From an uncultured Bacilli bacterium (GTDB taxonomy: Bacteria > Bacillota_I > Bacilli_A > RF39 > UBA660), in contig CAOVIS010000056.1 of assembly GCA_948543905.1 (NCBI GenBank), positions 1 to 6,875 of the forward strand: 6,875 nucleotides of DNA. Direction: 5' to 3'. The translations under genes and the position numbers were made by a program. A model generated the notes under the pieces. That model was given only the letters and a program-made list of their open reading frames with translations. It was not told the origin of the DNA and ran no database searches. Positions 5,800 to 6,875 of this stretch are shown here, piece after piece (position 1 is the stretch's first letter; every line of letters begins with the position of its first letter).

Positions 5800-5820
5800 T
5801 CTAAATGTATCTCATTTTTT
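5800..5820 (+). terminator. terminator formed by the 3' arm of the paired-end RNA
   Basis: The 3' arm (5800-5813) of the 14-bp repeat is followed by ATTTTTT (5814-5820). If the long-range stem forms during transcription it would release the RNA here. The 220-base loop is unusually large for an intrinsic terminator, so efficiency is uncertain. Confidence 0.5.
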
Positions 5821-5852
5821 ATAGAAAGAAGGAAAAAATCTTTTCTTTCTAT
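5821..5852. repeat. 10-bp hairpin downstream of the small RNA
   Basis: ATAGAAAGAA (5821-5830) and TTCTTTCTAT (5843-5852) pair perfectly around a 12-base purine-rich loop. No T-run follows on either strand, so it is not a clear terminator. The rest of the gap to 5944 holds an 8-bp hairpin (5889-5896 with 5906-5913) and no gene that I can support. Confidence 0.45.
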
Positions 5853-5944
5853 TAATATTATACACTTAAATTACACAAAAATGCAAGTCTAATTTTACAA
5901 AATGAAAAATTAGTAAATTCAAATATGTGTAAAATATGGATATT

Positions 5945-5972
5945 ATTATAACATTTATTTTTTGTTTGTCAA
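5945..5972 (-). promoter_or_regulatory. consensus promoter facing the small RNA locus
   Basis: On the minus strand a perfect TTGACA (5967-5972), a 16-base spacer and a perfect TATAAT (5945-5950) with extended TGT form the best promoter match in the window. Transcription would start near 5938 and run leftward, opposite to the paired-end RNA and toward der. No minus-strand gene starts before der. A weaker TATAAT (5857-5862) lies on the same path. Confidence 0.7.
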
Positions 5973-5973
5973 A

Positions 5974-6875
5974 TTAATTATTTACAATCTTAAAAGGAGC
6001 AGACTCACTACCATCACCGGAGAAAAGAGTATTCGAACGGAGATTTATGACAGGTCTGAGACCACCGCTATTAGCAGCATCCATGGAACCTAGAGTAATA
6101 TATGCAGATATATAAAATATAGAAGCATTACTGTTATTATCATAACCATGAGGAGACATAGTCCAATAATTTTGCTTTGTGTATAAATAATATGTGTTAT
6201 TATTAGTACCTCCTATGTCTCCAGCAAACACTGTTTCATCACTAGTAATAATTCCTACAGGATACATTAGCTTTTTATTTCCTAAACTAGCACTTGATAC
6301 TGTAAATAAATCTCTTTCTTTATTCGCACATTGTAATGATGGCGTTTGGATTGGTTTCCATGCATTAGTTCCAGATAATCTTCCCCATGAAGAGTATGCT
6401 GTTTGTTGGGTTTCATAACCTGCTCCAGTATATCCCATCGTTCCGCTGCTTACTTCTCTATCGTTGCAAAATCCGGTATTTGTATCTACGTAATCACTAT
6501 GTCCTTTATCTATAATATTAGTTTTATACCAACTATCTATTGCTGATTTTACTGTACTATCAATTAAATTTTGATGAGCAGTTGCATAACTATTTGTACT
6601 ACCTCCATTATTCATATATCCGACATATGTATTATCATTAGATGTTGAATTATATGCAGTTGTTCCTATCTGGGTTGCTGTACCTGTTTTATTAGAACTT
6701 GATACTGCTCCATTAGCCTCGCCCTGATAAATCATGCGAATTGTGCCATTGCCATTGATTCTGATGATACGTCAATAAAATCCAGCAAACTCTACCCAGT
6801 TATTTAATTTATTTTCTACTCCTCTAAAATAGTATGATGTTCCATAATCATCTGGTGCTGTATATACCCCTGTAT
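5974..6875 (-). pseudogene. surface protein, DUF6273-like C-terminus, with in-frame TGA (partial)
   Basis: This is the C-terminal part of a secreted or surface protein whose N-terminus lies beyond the right edge. The frame is open from the edge to the stop at 5974 except for TGA at 6772-6774. Upstream reads TGVYTAPDDYGTSYYFRG and NNWVEFAGFY, then TGA, then RIIRINGNGTIRMIYQG. In relatives this is the FYWRIIRINGDG motif, so TGA replaces a conserved Trp. The C-terminal region has SGGLRPVINLRSN and GDGSESAPFKI, typical of DUF6273-ending proteins often found with pilin-like or cell-surface N-termini in gut Bacillota. The composition is rich in Ser, Thr, Asn, Gly and Tyr, as in exported proteins. 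The internal ATG at 6735 has no ribosome binding site and falls in mid-motif, so it is not a real start. Other Trp codons here are TGG, so a nonsense mutation is likeliest. Confidence 0.7.

Larger units (their letters stand above)
5562..5820 (+). ncRNA. candidate structured RNA with paired ends and an internal ORF
   Basis: The predicted transcript of about 255 bases starts at GAGATAC and ends in a U-run. Its ends pair through a perfect 14-bp repeat (5564-5577 with 5800-5813), which may extend by TT-GG/CC-AA after a bulge. The interior has several hairpins: a self-complementary 14-mer (5668-5681), GATAGT/ACTATC (5683-5688 with 5701-5706) and CACCTAT/ATAGGTG (5739-5745 with 5749-5755). TAGGTG at 5581-5586 can compete for CACCTA at 5739-5744. 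A 43-codon ORF with a strong ribosome binding site sits inside. It has no tRNA-like CCA end, so it is not a tmRNA. I cannot assign a known RNA family. It could be an unrecognised known RNA, a dual-function RNA or a mobile cassette. Confidence 0.55.

Noticed and set aside
5562..5820. tmRNA
   Set aside because: It has paired ends and an ORF, but no tRNA-like acceptor and T-arm, no CCA end, and the peptide does not end in a typical degradation tag.
5562..5820. Type I toxin-antitoxin toxin gene
   Set aside because: The 43-aa product is not hydrophobic and has no membrane helix, though the opposing promoter made this worth considering.
6194..6418. Plus-strand open frame of 74 codons opposite the surface protein
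   Set aside because: It is a shadow frame; the minus strand carries recognisable domain motifs.
6772..6774. Genome-wide reading of TGA as Trp
   Set aside because: All other Trp codons I checked are TGG, and the 43-codon ORF ends naturally at TGA just before a terminator.
1..6875. CRISPR array, tRNA or rRNA genes
   Set aside because: I saw no regularly spaced repeats, cloverleaf-like segments or conserved rRNA stretches.

Overview
This is a very AT-rich, gene-dense window from what looks like a low-GC Gram-positive bacterium (Bacillota, probably a Bacilli-type anaerobe or gut organism). The lineage call is an inference from three things: a SpoVIF sporulation protein, a T-box riboswitch, and a surface-protein domain common in gut Bacillota. 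All tryptophans I checked in the intact genes are TGG, so the standard bacterial code is assumed.

Layout. (1) About 85-1600 holds an IS110-family insertion sequence. It has a 387-aa DEDD/Ser recombinase on the + strand and a left noncoding end that folds like a bridge RNA. (2) About 1610-1800, minus strand, is a T-box riboswitch with probable isoleucine specificity, a terminator and a Shine-Dalgarno-like motif. The IS right end begins just after that motif, so the riboswitch looks cut off from its gene. (3) 1832-3135, minus strand, holds two separately promoted genes: a transglutaminase-like protein lacking the expected catalytic Cys, and an orphan two-helix membrane/coiled-coil protein. (4) 3201-3707, minus strand, holds spoVIF and a small XRE regulator; a second XRE regulator diverges from it at 3827. 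(5) 4138-5445, minus strand, is the ribosome-assembly GTPase Der, convergent with the second XRE gene across a shared 15-bp terminator hairpin. (6) 5527-5827, + strand, is a compact transcription unit: a -35/-10 promoter, 5' and 3' ends paired by a perfect 14-bp inverted repeat, a U-run terminator, and a 43-codon ORF behind a near-consensus ribosome binding site. I do not recognise it, and it is the best candidate here for something undescribed. (7) 5974 to the right edge, minus strand, is the C-terminal part of a surface protein with a DUF6273-like end, interrupted by an in-frame TGA where Trp is expected.

Most genes appear independently transcribed, with good sigma-A-like promoters. The functional themes are housekeeping (Der), sporulation (SpoVIF), small regulators and mobile DNA. 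I found no tRNA, rRNA or CRISPR array.
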